DNA of 64,000 nt from Achromobacter xylosoxidans (GTDB lineage: Bacteria > Pseudomonadota > Gammaproteobacteria > Burkholderiales > Burkholderiaceae_B): positions 3,906,001 to 3,970,000 of the forward strand of contig NZ_CP061008.1 of the NCBI RefSeq assembly GCF_014490035.1, written 5' to 3'. Under the pieces are notes generated by a model that was not told the DNA's origin, did no database searches, and was given only the letters and a program-made list of their open reading frames with translations. The translations under genes and the position numbers were made by a program. This document shows, piece by piece, positions 1 through 9,891 of this stretch; the stretch's first letter is position 1; the number at the start of each line of letters is the position of its first letter.

Positions 1-48
1 AATCCGGCTCCCGCCCTGCCCGGCCAGCCGGCCGCGCCCGCTACCGCG

Positions 49-1482
49 GTGCCGGTCATCGACCGCTGGCAGACTCAGCTACAGATCGGCTCGATCCGCG
101 CGGCCTCGACCGACCCGTGGCTCGTCAGCGGCAAGATCACGCGCGCCACCGGCCTGGTGCTGCACGCCACCGGCCTGCGTCTGCCCGTCGGGGCGGCCGC
201 CCGCATCGAAATCGCCCGCGGCCACGACCACTGGGCGGATGCAGAAGTCGTAGGCTTCGACGGCCACACCCTCTATCTGATGCCGCAGGCGGATATTTCC
301 GGCTTGCCGCCCGGCGCGCGCGTCGTGCCCGGCGAGCCTCCCGTGCAACGCCAGATCCCGCTGCCGCGCAAGGCCGAACTGAACGGCAACGCCAAGCCGC
401 AGCTGGGCCGCCACCTGCCGGTCGGCAACGCCCTGCTGGGCCGGGTGCTGGACGGCGCCGGCCGGCCGCTGGACGGACTGGGTCCGCTCAATGGCGCCGA
501 ACTCGCCCCCCTGTCCGCCCAGCCGATCAACCCGCTGTCGCGCGCACCCATCGATACGGTGCTCGACACCGGCGTGCGCGCCATCAACGGCCTGCTCACC
601 GTGGGCCGGGGGCAGCGCATGGGCCTGTTCGCCGGTTCCGGCGTCGGCAAGAGCGTGTTGCTCGGCATGATGGCCCGCTACACCAAGGCCGACGTGATCG
701 TCGTCGGGCTGATCGGCGAACGCGGCCGCGAAGTCAAGGAATTCATCGAGCACAACCTCGGCCCCGAAGGCCTGGCGCGCTCGGTCGTGGTGGCTGCGCC
801 GGCCGACGTGTCGGCGCTGTTGCGCCTGCAAGGCGCCGCCTACGCCACGCGCCTGGCCGAACACTTCCGCGATCAGGGCCTGGACGTGCTCCTGATCATG
901 GATTCGCTGACCCGCTACGCCATGGCGCAGCGCGAAATCGCGCTGGCCATCGGCGAGCCGCCTGCCACCAAGGGCTATCCGCCCTCCGTCTTCGCCAAGC
1001 TGCCGACGCTGGTCGAACGCGCGGGCATGGGCGCGCCCGGACCGTCCGGCAAAGCAGGCTCGATCACTGCGTTCTACACCGTGCTGGCCGAAGGCGACGA
1101 CCAACAGGATCCGATCGCGGATTCGGCCCGCGCCATCCTGGACGGCCACGTCGTGCTGTCACGCCACCTGGCCGAAGCCGGCCACTACCCGGCCATCGAC
1201 ATCGAAGCGTCGATCTCGCGCGCCATGACCTCGCTGATCACGCCCGAGCAGTTCGCCGTGGTGCGACGCTTCAAGCAAAGCCTGTCGCGCTACCAGCGCA
1301 ACCGCGATCTGATCGCGGTGGGCGCCTACGCCGCCGGCAATGACCCGCAGCTGGACGACGCCATCGCCCGCTATCCGCGCCTGGAAGCCTTCCTGCAGCA
1401 AGACATAGGCGAAAACGTCGGCTATGAAGCCGCCGTCAACCAACTGCAGGCCAGTTTCGAATTGAGGAACGCTTATGCCTAG
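49..1482 (+). CDS. fliI: Flagellum-specific ATP synthase FliI
   Basis: FliI is the hexameric ATPase at the base of the flagellar type III export apparatus; with FliH and FliJ it helps unfold and deliver export substrates. The P-loop GSGVGKS lies near residues 196-202, followed by the F1-beta-like core ([40 protein letters not shown]), all typical of the FliI/YscN family. With the GTG at 49 the protein is 477 aa, within the usual range. However, the frame stays open to the left edge (a Pro/Ala-rich stretch), so the true start could lie before the window. The 3' end overlaps fliJ by 8 bp, which implies translational coupling. Confidence 0.95.
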   Translation: MPVIDRWQTQLQIGSIRAASTDPWLVSGKITRATGLVLHATGLRLPVGAAARIEIARGHDHWADAEVVGFDGHTLYLMPQADISGLPPGARVVPGEPPVQRQIPLPRKAELNGNAKPQLGRHLPVGNALLGRVLDGAGRPLDGLGPLNGAELAPLSAQPINPLSRAPIDTVLDTGVRAINGLLTVGRGQRMGLFAGSGVGKSVLLGMMARYTKADVIVVGLIGERGREVKEFIEHNLGPEGLARSVVVAAPADVSALLRLQGAAYATRLAEHFRDQGLDVLLIMDSLTRYAMAQREIALAIGEPPATKGYPPSVFAKLPTLVERAGMGAPGPSGKAGSITAFYTVLAEGDDQQDPIADSARAILDGHVVLSRHLAEAGHYPAIDIEASISRAMTSLITPEQFAVVRRFKQSLSRYQRNRDLIAVGAYAAGNDPQLDDAIARYPRLEAFLQQDIGENVGYEAAVNQLQASFELRNAYA

Positions 1483-1924
1483 CCAATTGCCTTTGGACAT
1501 GCTGATCAACCTGGCCAAAGAGAGCACGGACGAAGCCGCCCGCCTGCTCGGCAGGCTCAGCGCCGAACGCACCAACGCCGAACGCCAGCTATCCATGCTG
1601 CACGACTACCGCCAGGACTACCTGGAACGGCTGCAACAGGCGATGACCAGCGGAATGTCGGCCAGCGACTGCCATAACTACCAGCGCTTCATCAGCACGC
1701 TGGACGACGCCATCAGCCAGCAACAAAGCGTGTTGCGCCAGGCGGACGACAACCTCGCCAAGGGCCGGCTTTACTGGCAACAGGAAAAACGCAAGCTCAA
1801 CTCCTACGACGCCCTGGCGCAGCGCGAACTGCGCGCCCAGGCCGTCGTGGAATCCCGCCGCGAACAGCGCGCCAACGATGAATACTCCGCCCGCCTGGTC
1901 CAACGCCAGACCGGCATGCATTAA
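1475..1924 (+). CDS. fliJ: Flagellar export protein FliJ
   Basis: Small, charged, almost wholly alpha-helical protein of 149 aa with the heptad-like Gln/Glu/Arg-rich pattern of FliJ. FliJ is the coiled-coil stalk that inserts into the FliI hexamer and also acts as a general chaperone/escort for export substrates in the cytoplasm. The start overlaps the fliI stop by 8 bp and the gene precedes fliK, the usual fli operon order. Sequence conservation in this family is low, so the call rests on length, coiled-coil character and position. Confidence 0.88.
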   Translation: MPSQLPLDMLINLAKESTDEAARLLGRLSAERTNAERQLSMLHDYRQDYLERLQQAMTSGMSASDCHNYQRFISTLDDAISQQQSVLRQADDNLAKGRLYWQQEKRKLNSYDALAQRELRAQAVVESRREQRANDEYSARLVQRQTGMH

Positions 1925-1948
1925 GCAATACCTCACAGGAAGCCCCAG

Positions 1949-3340
1949 ATGAACGCTCCCCTGCCCCTGCCCTCCATCGCGCCCGCCGCGCCCTCGTCGA
2001 TCGCCGACGCGCTCGGCGCCAAGAGCGCGCCTGTAAACAAGAAGGGCCCCAGCTTCTCCGACGTGCTGGCCCAGCAGCGTCCCGCGCAACAACGCCCCAG
2101 CCAGGCCGCCGATTCGCGGCCCGCGAACAACGGCGCCAAGACGTCCGCTGATGGCAAGACTTCCAGCGACCCGGCCGCCCGCGCCGAAGGCGCCGCCGCC
2201 GGCGCCATCGACGAGGCGGTGCAAACCGCCGCGCAGGCCGAGGCAGGCGCGCTGGCCGTCGCGGCCGCGCAACCCGCGGTCATTCTCCCGCAGCAAGCCC
2301 TGGAAATCGCGGCCCAGGCCGCAGAACAAGTGCAGCTCGCACGCGGCAACGCCGCCGCTGCCGCCGCAGCGATGAGCAGCGGCGCCGCCGTTCTGACCGC
2401 CGCGCTGAATGCCGCCGACGCCGCGCCCGCAACGCAGGCGCAGGCCGCTGCCATCGCCGCCTCTGGCGCTGTCGGCCTGACCGCTCCGCAAGCAGAGGCT
2501 GCCGCCGCGCTTGCCGCCCGCGAGGCCGAAATCGCCGTGCCGGTCGTCACCGCGGCAGCCAAGCCCGGCACTGACGCGGCGGCAGTCGCGCAAGCGCCGG
2601 TCCGCACCCCGGCCGCTGCCGCGCCCGTCAAGGCCGAAACGCCGCGACTCGCCGCGGAAGTCGCGCTGCCCCGTCCCGCGCGCGATGCGCGCCCGGCTGC
2701 GGACCACGCCGCCATGCCTGAACAGACCGACGAAACGCCGGCCCTGGCCAGCGCCCAACAGCAATTCCAGGCGCCGCAACATGGCGCCTCGGCCCAGGAC
2801 CACCTGGCCCAGGCGCTTGCCGCAGCCGCGCAGCGTCCTGCCGCCGCTCCGGTTGCAAATCCGGCAGCCGTAGCCGCACCCGTCGTACCGGTGGTGCTTC
2901 AAGTCGCCACTCCCGTGGGCGGCACCCATTGGGGCACAGAGCTCGGCCAACAAGTCGTCATGATGAGCCACAGCGCACGCCAGGGCATGCAAACTGCCGA
3001 ACTGCGCCTCGATCCGCCCGATCTGGGTCCGCTGCGCGTCAGCCTGAACCTGACGGACGGCGTAGCCAGCGCTTCGTTCGTGTCGGCCCACGCCTCGGTC
3101 CGCCAGGCGATCGAAACCGCGATCCCGCAACTGCAGCAGGCGTTGGCCCAGGCCGGCATCTCGCTGGGTCAGACCAGCGTGGGTGAACAAGCCGCCCAAC
3201 AGGAGTTCGCGCAGCAAGGCGGCAACGGCTCGCAGCGCCATGCCGGCGGTAGCCAGACTGGCGCCGAGGCCGCGGCTGAAGCCCCCGTTGCGGTGGCAAC
3301 CCCGCGCAACGCCAACGCGCTGGTGGACACCTTCGCCTGA
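1949..3340 (+). CDS. fliK: Flagellar hook-length control protein FliK
   Basis: 463-aa protein with a long Ala/Pro-rich, low-complexity N-terminal and central part (about residues 1-320) and a conserved C-terminal globular region of about 100 residues containing QTAELRLDPPDLGPLRVSL, the FliK C-terminal domain signature. The N-terminal part is secreted and measures hook length; the C-terminal domain then binds FlhB to switch export from rod/hook to filament substrates. The start lies 24 bp after fliJ with a good ribosome site (AGGAAG). The very biased Ala composition opens long spurious frames on the other strand. Confidence 0.92.
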   Translation: MNAPLPLPSIAPAAPSSIADALGAKSAPVNKKGPSFSDVLAQQRPAQQRPSQAADSRPANNGAKTSADGKTSSDPAARAEGAAAGAIDEAVQTAAQAEAGALAVAAAQPAVILPQQALEIAAQAAEQVQLARGNAAAAAAAMSSGAAVLTAALNAADAAPATQAQAAAIAASGAVGLTAPQAEAAAALAAREAEIAVPVVTAAAKPGTDAAAVAQAPVRTPAAAAPVKAETPRLAAEVALPRPARDARPAADHAAMPEQTDETPALASAQQQFQAPQHGASAQDHLAQALAAAAQRPAAAPVANPAAVAAPVVPVVLQVATPVGGTHWGTELGQQVVMMSHSARQGMQTAELRLDPPDLGPLRVSLNLTDGVASASFVSAHASVRQAIETAIPQLQQALAQAGISLGQTSVGEQAAQQEFAQQGGNGSQRHAGGSQTGAEAAAEAPVAVATPRNANALVDTFA

Positions 3341-3510
3341 CAAAGCAACGCATCGCCTCTGGCCACGGCTGCGGGCGGTGCAGCAATAGCTTGAGATACG
3401 CGGCTTTCGCCCTGTTTTTCGCCTCCAAGCGGAAGCGGCATTTGGGGCAGAATGCTTTCATCCACTAAGAACCCGTTTTCATCAGCGGCAAAACACGCAT
3501 CGACACCGAG

Positions 3511-4137
3511 ATGGCGACTTCCAAACCTTCACCCATGCCTGCGCGCGGCGCGCCTTCTTCCCGCTCCGGCGGCATGGGCCGTATTCTTCGCCCCTTGCTG
3601 GCAATCCTGGTCCTGCTCATCGTTGCCGCGGCCAGCGCCGGCGCCACCTGGTTCATCACCCAACGCATGCAGCCGCAGAACAGCGCAACCGTGCAGCTCG
3701 GCGTCGGTCAAGTGCCCGCCGGACAGCCTGGCCAACCCGGCCAGCCGGGTCAGCCGGAACAAGGCCCGCAAGCCACCCCGACCACCTTTGTCGCGCCGCC
3801 GGCCAACCCGGTCGCCGTGCCCGCTCCGATCTTCGTGCCGATCGAACCCTTTACGGTCACGCTGCAAAATCCGGATACGGAACGCATCATGCATGTGGGC
3901 CTGACGCTGCGCGTCAGCGACGAGCAGACCCGTACGCGCCTCGAAAAGTACATGCCTGAAGTGCGCAGCCGCATCCTGATGGTGCTGTCGTCGCAATCGC
4001 CCACCGGCGTGCAGACTCAGCAAGGCAAGACCGACATGGCCAACGCGATCAAGCAGGCCGTGAATCGCCCCTTCTCGCCCCTGCCGGACGGCCAGTATGT
4101 CACCGACGTACTGTACACGGCGTTCGTGGTGCAATAA
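3511..4137 (+). CDS. fliL: Flagellar basal body-associated protein FliL
   Basis: 208-aa single-pass inner-membrane protein: a short cytoplasmic N-terminus, one membrane helix at about residues 27-50 (ILRPLLAILVLLIVAAASAG), a Gly/Gln/Pro-rich linker (PGQPGQPGQPGQPEQ) and a periplasmic FliL domain containing PFTVTLQNPDTERIMHVGL. FliL rings surround the MotA/MotB stator and support torque at high load. It begins the second fli block after a 170-bp gap and ends 2 bp before fliM, so the two genes are co-transcribed. Confidence 0.93.
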   Translation: MATSKPSPMPARGAPSSRSGGMGRILRPLLAILVLLIVAAASAGATWFITQRMQPQNSATVQLGVGQVPAGQPGQPGQPGQPEQGPQATPTTFVAPPANPVAVPAPIFVPIEPFTVTLQNPDTERIMHVGLTLRVSDEQTRTRLEKYMPEVRSRILMVLSSQSPTGVQTQQGKTDMANAIKQAVNRPFSPLPDGQYVTDVLYTAFVVQ

Positions 4138-4139
4138 GC

Positions 4140-5147
4140 ATGGCCTACGAGGCATTTCTTTCGCAGGACGAGGTTGATGCGCTGTTGGCGGGCGTCACCG
4201 GCGAAAGCGACAGCAAAACTACCGCCGCGGACCCGAACGCCGGCGCCCGCGCTTACGACCTGAGTTCGCCGGACCGCGTCGTGCGGCGCCGCATGCAGAC
4301 GCTGGAGCTCATCAACGAGCGTTTCGCCCGGCAGATGCGCCATGTGCTGCTGAACTTCATGCGCCGCAGCGCCGACATTACCGTAGGTTCGATCAAGATC
4401 CAGAAGTACGCGGATTTCGAACGCAACCTGCCCGTGCCGAGCAATCTGAACATGATTCAGATGAAGCCCCTGCGCGGCACGGCCCTCTTCACCTATGACC
4501 CGAACCTGGTGTTCCTGGTCATCGACAGCCTGTTCGGCGGCGATGGCCGCTACCACACGCGCGTCGAAGGCCGGGACTTCACCACGACCGAACAGCGCAT
4601 CATCCGGCGCCTGCTCAACCTGACCCTGGAAAGCTACGGCAAGTCCTGGGATCCCGTCTACCCGATCGAATTCGAGTACGTGCGCTCGGAGATGCACACC
4701 AAGTTCGCCAGCATCACCGGCAACAATGAAGTGGTGGTCGTCACCTCGTTCCACATCGAATTCGGCGCGACCGGCGGCGACCTGAACATCTGCCTGCCCT
4801 ATTCCATGATCGAACCGGTGCGCGACCTGCTGACGCGCCCGCTGCAGGAAACCACACTCGAAGAAGTGGACCAGCGCTGGGCGCAGCAGCTCTCGCGCCA
4901 GGTGCGCAGCGCCGATATCGACGTGGTTGCGGAATTTGCCCGCATTCCCTCGTCGATCCGCGAACTGATGAGCCTGAAAGTCGGCGACGTCCTTCCCGTG
5001 ACCGTACCCGAAACCATAGTCGCCAGCGTCGACGGCGTGCCGTTGATGGAATGCGGCTACGGCGTCTTCAATGGCCAGTACGCCTTGCGCGTACAGAACA
5101 TGTTTACCCACGATACAGAATCCAACGAGGCCTCTGACCATGACTGA
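4140..5147 (+). CDS. fliM: Flagellar motor switch protein FliM
   Basis: 335-aa C-ring protein that binds CheY-P and changes rotation direction. The N-terminal CheY-binding peptide is present (LSQDEVDALLAGV, residues 7-19), followed by the CheC-like middle domain and a C-terminal SpoA/FliN-like domain ending in the flagellin-independent switch region. Length matches the family. The gene starts 2 bp after fliL and overlaps fliN by 8 bp. Confidence 0.97.
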   Translation: MAYEAFLSQDEVDALLAGVTGESDSKTTAADPNAGARAYDLSSPDRVVRRRMQTLELINERFARQMRHVLLNFMRRSADITVGSIKIQKYADFERNLPVPSNLNMIQMKPLRGTALFTYDPNLVFLVIDSLFGGDGRYHTRVEGRDFTTTEQRIIRRLLNLTLESYGKSWDPVYPIEFEYVRSEMHTKFASITGNNEVVVVTSFHIEFGATGGDLNICLPYSMIEPVRDLLTRPLQETTLEEVDQRWAQQLSRQVRSADIDVVAEFARIPSSIRELMSLKVGDVLPVTVPETIVASVDGVPLMECGYGVFNGQYALRVQNMFTHDTESNEASDHD

Positions 5148-5682
5148 CAAGAACGAGCCCGGTACCGGCTCGTCCCCGGCCGACGACTGGGCCGACGCGC
5201 TCGCCGAACAATCCCGCGCCAATCCGCCCACCCAGGCCGACGGCCTGAAGCCCCAGGACGACTGGGCCGCAGCCATGGCCGAGCAGACCAGTGCGGCGGC
5301 GCCCGCTGCCGCGCCGGCTCCCGCAGCGGCGGCGCCTGCCGCTCCTGCCGCAGCCGCCCAACCTGCCGCGCAATCCGTATTCAAACCCCTGGCCGGTGCC
5401 ACCGGCGGCGCGGGCGCGGATATCGACCTGATCATGGACGTACCCGTCCAGTTGACGGTCGAGCTGGGCCGCACCCGCCTGACCATCAAGAACCTGCTCC
5501 AGCTGGGCCAGGGTTCCGTGGTCGAGCTGGACGGCCTGGCAGGCGAGCCGATGGACATCTTCGTCAACGGCTACCTGATCGCCCAGGGCGAAGTCGTGGT
5601 CGTGGAAGACAAGTACGGTATCCGCCTGACCGACATCATCACGCCGTCCGAGCGGATCAACCGCTTGAACAACCGCCGCTGA
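5140..5682 (+). CDS. fliN: Flagellar motor switch protein FliN
   Basis: The chosen ATG at 5140 lies inside the fliM tail (8-bp overlap) and gives a 180-aa protein beginning MTDKNEPGTG. The first 95 residues or so are Ala/Pro-rich and variable; the C-terminal 80 form the SpoA/FliN domain (LIMDVPVQLTVELGRTRLTI ... ITPSERINRLNNRR). FliN forms the base of the C-ring with FliM and docks FliH during export. The long N-terminal tail makes it larger than the 137-aa E. coli protein, which is common in beta-proteobacteria. Confidence 0.95.
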   Translation: MTDKNEPGTGSSPADDWADALAEQSRANPPTQADGLKPQDDWAAAMAEQTSAAAPAAAPAPAAAAPAAPAAAAQPAAQSVFKPLAGATGGAGADIDLIMDVPVQLTVELGRTRLTIKNLLQLGQGSVVELDGLAGEPMDIFVNGYLIAQGEVVVVEDKYGIRLTDIITPSERINRLNNRR

Positions 5683-5692
5683 TCCTGGCGTC

Positions 5693-6016
5693 ATGGACGA
5701 TTCCGCCCTCCTGCGCGTCTTTGCCGGCCTGATCCTGGTCGTGGCCGCCATCCTGGCCTCGGCCTGGCTGGCGCGCCGCGCCGGGCTGACACAGCGCGGC
5801 GGCGGCAACCTGTTGCGGCAGGTCGCAAGCCTGCCCGTCGGTCCGCGCCAGAGCATCGTGGTGGTGGAAGTCGAGAACACCTGGCTGGTGGTGGGCGTCG
5901 GCCCGAACCAGCTCAATACCCTGCATACCCTGCCCGCCGGCCAACTGCCGGAGGCTTCGACCTTGCCCGCGGCCGCCTTCGCGGCCAAGCTGGGCCAGGC
6001 GCTCAAGCGCCGCTAG
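5693..6016 (+). CDS. fliO: Flagellar biosynthesis protein FliO
   Basis: 107-aa membrane protein with one N-terminal transmembrane helix (ALLRVFAGLILVVAAILASAWLA) and a small cytoplasmic domain with the FliO-like pattern VGPRQSIVVVEVENTWLVVGVGPNQ. FliO assists assembly of the FliP ring of the export gate. It sits between fliN and fliP with 10-27 bp gaps, the canonical operon position. Confidence 0.9.
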   Translation: MDDSALLRVFAGLILVVAAILASAWLARRAGLTQRGGGNLLRQVASLPVGPRQSIVVVEVENTWLVVGVGPNQLNTLHTLPAGQLPEASTLPAAAFAAKLGQALKRR

Positions 6017-6043
6017 CGCTGCCGCGCCCTCCAAGCGACACCC

Positions 6044-6835
6044 ATGAGTTTGCTCACCAGCACGACACCCGTCCGCGCCCGGCCCGGCGCGCTACACCTG
6101 CTCGGCGCCGCCGCCCTGCTAGGCCTGGCCCTGTTTCCCGCGGGTGTCGTCGCGCAGGCCACCTTGCCCGCGCTGACCGCAACGCCGGGTCCGAACGGTT
6201 CTGAAACCTATTCGCTCAGCATGCAGACGCTGCTGCTGATGACCTCGCTGTCGTTCCTGCCCGCCGCGCTGCTCATGATGACGGGCTTCACCCGCATCAT
6301 CATCGTGCTGGGCCTGCTGCGCAGCGCCATGGGAACGGCCATGTCGCCGCCCAACCACGTGCTGATCGGCCTGGCGCTGTTCCTGACCTTCTATACGATG
6401 TCGCCGGTATTCGACAAGATATACACCGACGCCTACAAGCCGCTGTCCGAAGGCTCGATCCAGTTCGAGGCAGCCGTCGAGCGCGCCGCCGCGCCGCTGC
6501 GCACCTTCATGCTGCACCAGACGCGCGAGAACGATCTGTCGCTGTTCGCCAACCTGGCCAAGCAGCCCGCCCTGGAAGACCCTACCCAGGTGCCTCTGCG
6601 CATCCTGGTGCCGGCGTTCATCACCAGCGAACTCAAGACCGCCTTCCAGATCGGCTTCACCATCTTCATTCCCTTCCTCATCATCGACCTGGTCGTCGCC
6701 AGCGTGCTGATGGCGCTGGGCATGATGATGGTTCCTCCGGTCACGGTGGCCCTGCCCTTCAAGCTGATGCTTTTCGTGCTGGCCGACGGCTGGAACCTGC
6801 TCATGGGCTCCCTGGCCCAGAGCTTCTATCAGTAA
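6044..6835 (+). CDS. fliP: Flagellar export gate protein FliP
   Basis: 263-aa core export-gate protein. There is an N-terminal signal-like segment ([16 protein letters not shown]) followed by the family hallmark [31 protein letters not shown] and a C-terminal pair of membrane helices with [27 protein letters not shown]. FliP forms a pentamer that, with FliQ and FliR, makes the export channel in the basal body. Followed 19 bp later by fliQ with a GGAGG ribosome site. Confidence 0.97.
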   Translation: MSLLTSTTPVRARPGALHLLGAAALLGLALFPAGVVAQATLPALTATPGPNGSETYSLSMQTLLLMTSLSFLPAALLMMTGFTRIIIVLGLLRSAMGTAMSPPNHVLIGLALFLTFYTMSPVFDKIYTDAYKPLSEGSIQFEAAVERAAAPLRTFMLHQTRENDLSLFANLAKQPALEDPTQVPLRILVPAFITSELKTAFQIGFTIFIPFLIIDLVVASVLMALGMMMVPPVTVALPFKLMLFVLADGWNLLMGSLAQSFYQ

Positions 6836-6854
6836 CGCCTGGAGGAGAATCGCC

Positions 6855-7124
6855 ATGACCGCCGAAACCGTCATGACCATGACCTACCAGGCAATGAAGA
6901 TCGTGCTTGCGATGGCTGGGCCCTTGCTGCTCGTGACACTGGTGGTGGGCCTGGTCATCAGCATCTTCCAGGCCGCCACGCAGATCAACGAAATGACGCT
7001 GTCGTTCATTCCGAAGCTGTTGGCCATGTGCGGCGTGCTGGTGCTGCTCGGTCCCTGGCTTATCGGCGTCATGGTCGACTACATACGGCAGCTGATCGGC
7101 CAGATCCCCATGCTGGTGTCCTGA
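6855..7124 (+). CDS. fliQ: Flagellar export gate protein FliQ
   Basis: 89-aa two-helix membrane protein, starting MTAETVMTMTYQAMKIVLAM and containing the conserved GLVISIFQAATQINEMTLSFIPKL. FliQ wraps around the FliP/FliR core of the type III export gate. Length and sequence are typical, and the position between fliP and fliR is diagnostic. Confidence 0.97.
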   Translation: MTAETVMTMTYQAMKIVLAMAGPLLLVTLVVGLVISIFQAATQINEMTLSFIPKLLAMCGVLVLLGPWLIGVMVDYIRQLIGQIPMLVS

Positions 7125-7158
7125 GCGGCGCCCGCCGCCGGACACCGGACCTTTCCCC

Positions 7159-7947
7159 ATGATCGCCTTCACGCTCGAGCAGCTCAACGGCTGGATCGGC
7201 CAGTTTCTCTGGCCGTTCGTGCGCATTCTGGCGCTCGTGGGCACCGCCCCGCTGTTCTCGGAATCGCTGATTCCCATCAAGGTCAAGGTCGGGCTGTCCT
7301 TCGTCCTGGCCGTTGCGATCAGTCCGGCGCTTGATCCCGTGCCGCCCATTGCGCCCGGTTCGTTTGCCGGATTGTGGATGGTGATGCAGCAGGTGCTGAT
7401 CGGCATCGCGCTGGGATTCACCATGCGCCTGGTGTTCGCCGCCGTGCAGACCGCCGGTGAATTCGTCGGCCTGCAGATGGGCCTGTCGTTCGCGTCGTTC
7501 TTCGACCCGAGCTCCGGCGCCAATACCGCGGTGCTGTCGCGTCTGTTCAACATCATTGCGATGCTGACATTCCTGGCATTGGACGGCCATCTGCTGGTCC
7601 TGGCGGCACTGGTCCGCTCCTTCGACACCTTGCCCGTCGCCATGATCCAGCTGCATCAGAACGGCTTTGGCGTGGTGGTGGAATGGGGCAAGACCATATT
7701 CGTATCGGGTCTGCTGCTGGCCCTGCCCCTGATCTGCGCGCTGCTGACCATCAACCTGGCCATGGGCATCCTGAACCGTGCGGCGCAGCAGCTATCCGTG
7801 TTCTCGATCGGATTTCCCGTGACGCTCATCATCGGCGTCACCATTCTGGCGGTCGTCCTGCCGCACGCCGGGCCCTTCCTGGAATCGCTGTTCGAATCCG
7901 GCCTCACCGCGATGAGCCGCGTCGCCGACGCCCTGGCGGGCAAGTAG
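7159..7947 (+). CDS. fliR: Flagellar export gate protein FliR
   Basis: 262-aa polytopic membrane protein with the FliR signature (RILALVGTAPLFSESLIPIKVKVGLS, and later GEFVGLQMGLSFASFFDPSSG). FliR is the single-copy subunit that completes the FliP/Q/R export channel. It is the last gene of this fli operon, converging on the aer-like receptor with a strong hairpin between them. Confidence 0.97.
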   Translation: MIAFTLEQLNGWIGQFLWPFVRILALVGTAPLFSESLIPIKVKVGLSFVLAVAISPALDPVPPIAPGSFAGLWMVMQQVLIGIALGFTMRLVFAAVQTAGEFVGLQMGLSFASFFDPSSGANTAVLSRLFNIIAMLTFLALDGHLLVLAALVRSFDTLPVAMIQLHQNGFGVVVEWGKTIFVSGLLLALPLICALLTINLAMGILNRAAQQLSVFSIGFPVTLIIGVTILAVVLPHAGPFLESLFESGLTAMSRVADALAGK

Positions 7948-7969
7948 GACTGGACTCATAGGGACCGCC

Positions 7970-7992
7970 GGGGCGGTGTGTGACACCGCCCC
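7970..7992. terminator. Convergent hairpin between fliR and the aer-like gene
   Basis: Perfect 10-bp stem GGGGCGGTGT / ACACCGCCCC with a GTG loop, located between two converging genes. There is no clear T-run on either side, so efficient intrinsic termination is not certain, but the position is that of a shared bidirectional terminator. Confidence 0.6.
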
Positions 7993-8000
7993 GCGCCCGA

Positions 8001-9596
8001 TCACTGCTGCCCGGTAAGACGGAACACCCGGATCGTCTCGCGCAGCGCGCCGGATTGGTTGCCCAGTTGGACCACCGCGCCGCCCAGGTCCTGGACCAGC
8101 GCGGTGTTCTGCACCGTCATCACGTCCATCTGCGACACCGCCGTATCCACCTGCTCGATGCCGCTGGACTGTTCCTGCGAGGCCTGCGAAATCTCGCCAA
8201 TGATGTCGGTGACACGATGCACGGCGGCCACGATGTCCTGCATCGTCGCGCCCGCCTGCTCGGCCTGCAGGGAGCCTTCGGTCACGCGTTCCACCGAGTC
8301 TTCGATCAGGCCCTTGATCTCCTTGGCTGCCTGGGCGCTCTTCTGCGCCAGGCTGCGCACCTCGCCCGCCACCACCGCGAAGCCCTTGCCCGACTCTCCG
8401 GCGCGAGCCGCTTCCACGGCAGCGTTCAACGCCAGGATGTTGGTCTGGAATGCAATGCCTTCGATGATGCTGACGATGTCGGCAATCTTGCGGGAACTGT
8501 CCGAAATGCCGTGCATGGTGCTCACCACCTGCCCGACCGCCACACCGCCCTTGCGCGCCACTTCCATGCTGCTGGCGGCCAGCTGATTGGCCTGTCGCGC
8601 ATTGTCCGCGTTCTGCCGCACCGTGGAGGTCAGCTGTTCCATGCTGGCCGCGGTCTGCTGCAAGGACGCCGCCTGGCCTTCGGTACGGCCCGCGAGTTCC
8701 TGGTTGCCGCGCGCGATATGCGCCGCGGCATGGGTCGTACCCTCGATGCCGCGATACACATCCTGCGCGATCCCGATCAGGCTCTTGCGCATCACATCGA
8801 GCGAAAATTTCAAGCTTCCGACTTCATCATCGGAATCCGCCACGATCTGCGTGGTCAGATTGCCTGCGGCGACCTGACGCGCCATATTGGCGGCATCCAC
8901 CATCGGATCCAGCAGCGAGCGCGACAGGCGCCAGCCCATGCCAAAGATGGCGATAACGCCCAGCGCGATGGCCGCGCAGCCGACGCTCGCGCCCAAGGTG
9001 CCCAGTTCCGCCCAGTTGGCCCGCAGGCCGTAAATACCGGCGCCGGCCATGATCGCCGATGACAGCAGCGCGTGGCGCAGCATGCGGCTGCGGACATTGC
9101 GCCGGAACGGAAATGCCAGCACGTCCACGCCGCGGCGCCAGCCTGCCCGCACGGGACGCCCGCGCAGGATGCGCACGCCCTTGGCCGTGCCCTCGCGAAT
9201 GCGGGCATACAAATCCTCAGCCATTTCGATCTGTTCTTCGGAGGGGCGCACCCGCACCGAGGAATACGCCACGACCTCGCCGTTTTCGACGATGGGCGTC
9301 GCGTTGGCCAGCACCCAGTAGTAACCGCCGTCCTTGCGCCGGTTCTTCACCAGCCCCAGCCAGGACTCTCCGGCCTGCAGCGTTTCCCACAGATCTTCGT
9401 AGGCTTCGGGCGGCATGTCGGGATGACGCACGATATTGTGCGGCTTGCCGATGAGCTCTTCTCGGGAAAAACCGCTGACTTCGACAAAGGCCGGGTTCGC
9501 ATAGACGATCCGGCCCTTGGTATCAGTACGCGAGATCAGGTATTGATCCTCGCGCAGCTTGGTTTCTACATTGTGGACAGGTAGGTTGACGCGCAC
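8001..9596 (-). CDS. aer: Aer-type PAS-containing chemoreceptor (aerotaxis)
   Basis: 531-aa receptor. Residues 1-125 are a PAS domain very like E. coli Aer ([21 protein letters not shown] ... [21 protein letters not shown]), which holds FAD and senses redox state or oxygen indirectly. Two short hydrophobic segments (about 175-220) anchor it, followed by a HAMP-like region and an MCP signalling domain with the hairpin tip around [21 protein letters not shown]. No periplasmic ligand domain is present. The C-terminus ends TGQQ with no CheR/CheB-binding pentapeptide, as expected for Aer. It is the last gene of the receptor group on this strand. Confidence 0.88.
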   Translation of the reverse strand: MRVNLPVHNVETKLREDQYLISRTDTKGRIVYANPAFVEVSGFSREELIGKPHNIVRHPDMPPEAYEDLWETLQAGESWLGLVKNRRKDGGYYWVLANATPIVENGEVVAYSSVRVRPSEEQIEMAEDLYARIREGTAKGVRILRGRPVRAGWRRGVDVLAFPFRRNVRSRMLRHALLSSAIMAGAGIYGLRANWAELGTLGASVGCAAIALGVIAIFGMGWRLSRSLLDPMVDAANMARQVAAGNLTTQIVADSDDEVGSLKFSLDVMRKSLIGIAQDVYRGIEGTTHAAAHIARGNQELAGRTEGQAASLQQTAASMEQLTSTVRQNADNARQANQLAASSMEVARKGGVAVGQVVSTMHGISDSSRKIADIVSIIEGIAFQTNILALNAAVEAARAGESGKGFAVVAGEVRSLAQKSAQAAKEIKGLIEDSVERVTEGSLQAEQAGATMQDIVAAVHRVTDIIGEISQASQEQSSGIEQVDTAVSQMDVMTVQNTALVQDLGGAVVQLGNQSGALRETIRVFRLTGQQ

Positions 9597-9891
9597 AGCT
9601 TGTCTCCGGATACATCATGTCGAGCAGCGAATGAATATCGGCGAGCAAACCGGATCTGACGCCCCGCATAGACGTGTTCCCCCGCCAGGTTCGTCAGGCT
9701 CCGGGACGACATGGCCCCCGCATTTTCGAACACTGTTCACCGCCCTTTTCAGGCGTTATTGTTGTTAACGACCAAATTTTCGAAAACTTAACGCGCGCAT
9801 GAATTTTGCGCACACCAAGGCGTAAAGCACATGGACCGCGGCCGCGCATCAGCGCGGCCGCGGTCCTGTTGCAGACGTTAGAAGACGGGCA
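9597..9891. other. Intergenic region between the aer-like gene and MCP2
   Basis: Relatively AT-rich non-coding stretch (about 9745-9830) upstream of the aer-like gene, containing TTTTCGAAAA at 9777-9786. It should carry the aer promoter. I tested sigma-28 matches on the minus strand and found none with both elements at 15-bp spacing. The right part holds the MCP2 terminator hairpin. Confidence 0.5.
9833..9866 (-). terminator. Terminator hairpin after MCP2
   Basis: Perfect 15-bp GC-rich stem GGACCGCGGCCGCGC / GCGCGGCCGCGGTCC with an ATCA loop, just downstream (minus strand) of the MCP2 stop codon. Following bases on the minus strand include GCTTTA, a weak T-run. Confidence 0.7.

Noticed and set aside
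1589..3343. 584-codon minus-strand frame across fliJ and fliK
   Set aside because: Gly/Arg/Ala-rich shadow of the Ala/Pro-rich fliK coding strand.
9632..9660. ATATCGGC upstream of aer as a minus-strand sigma-28 -10 box
   Set aside because: The matching -35 position, 15 bases away, reads CGTC instead of TAAA.
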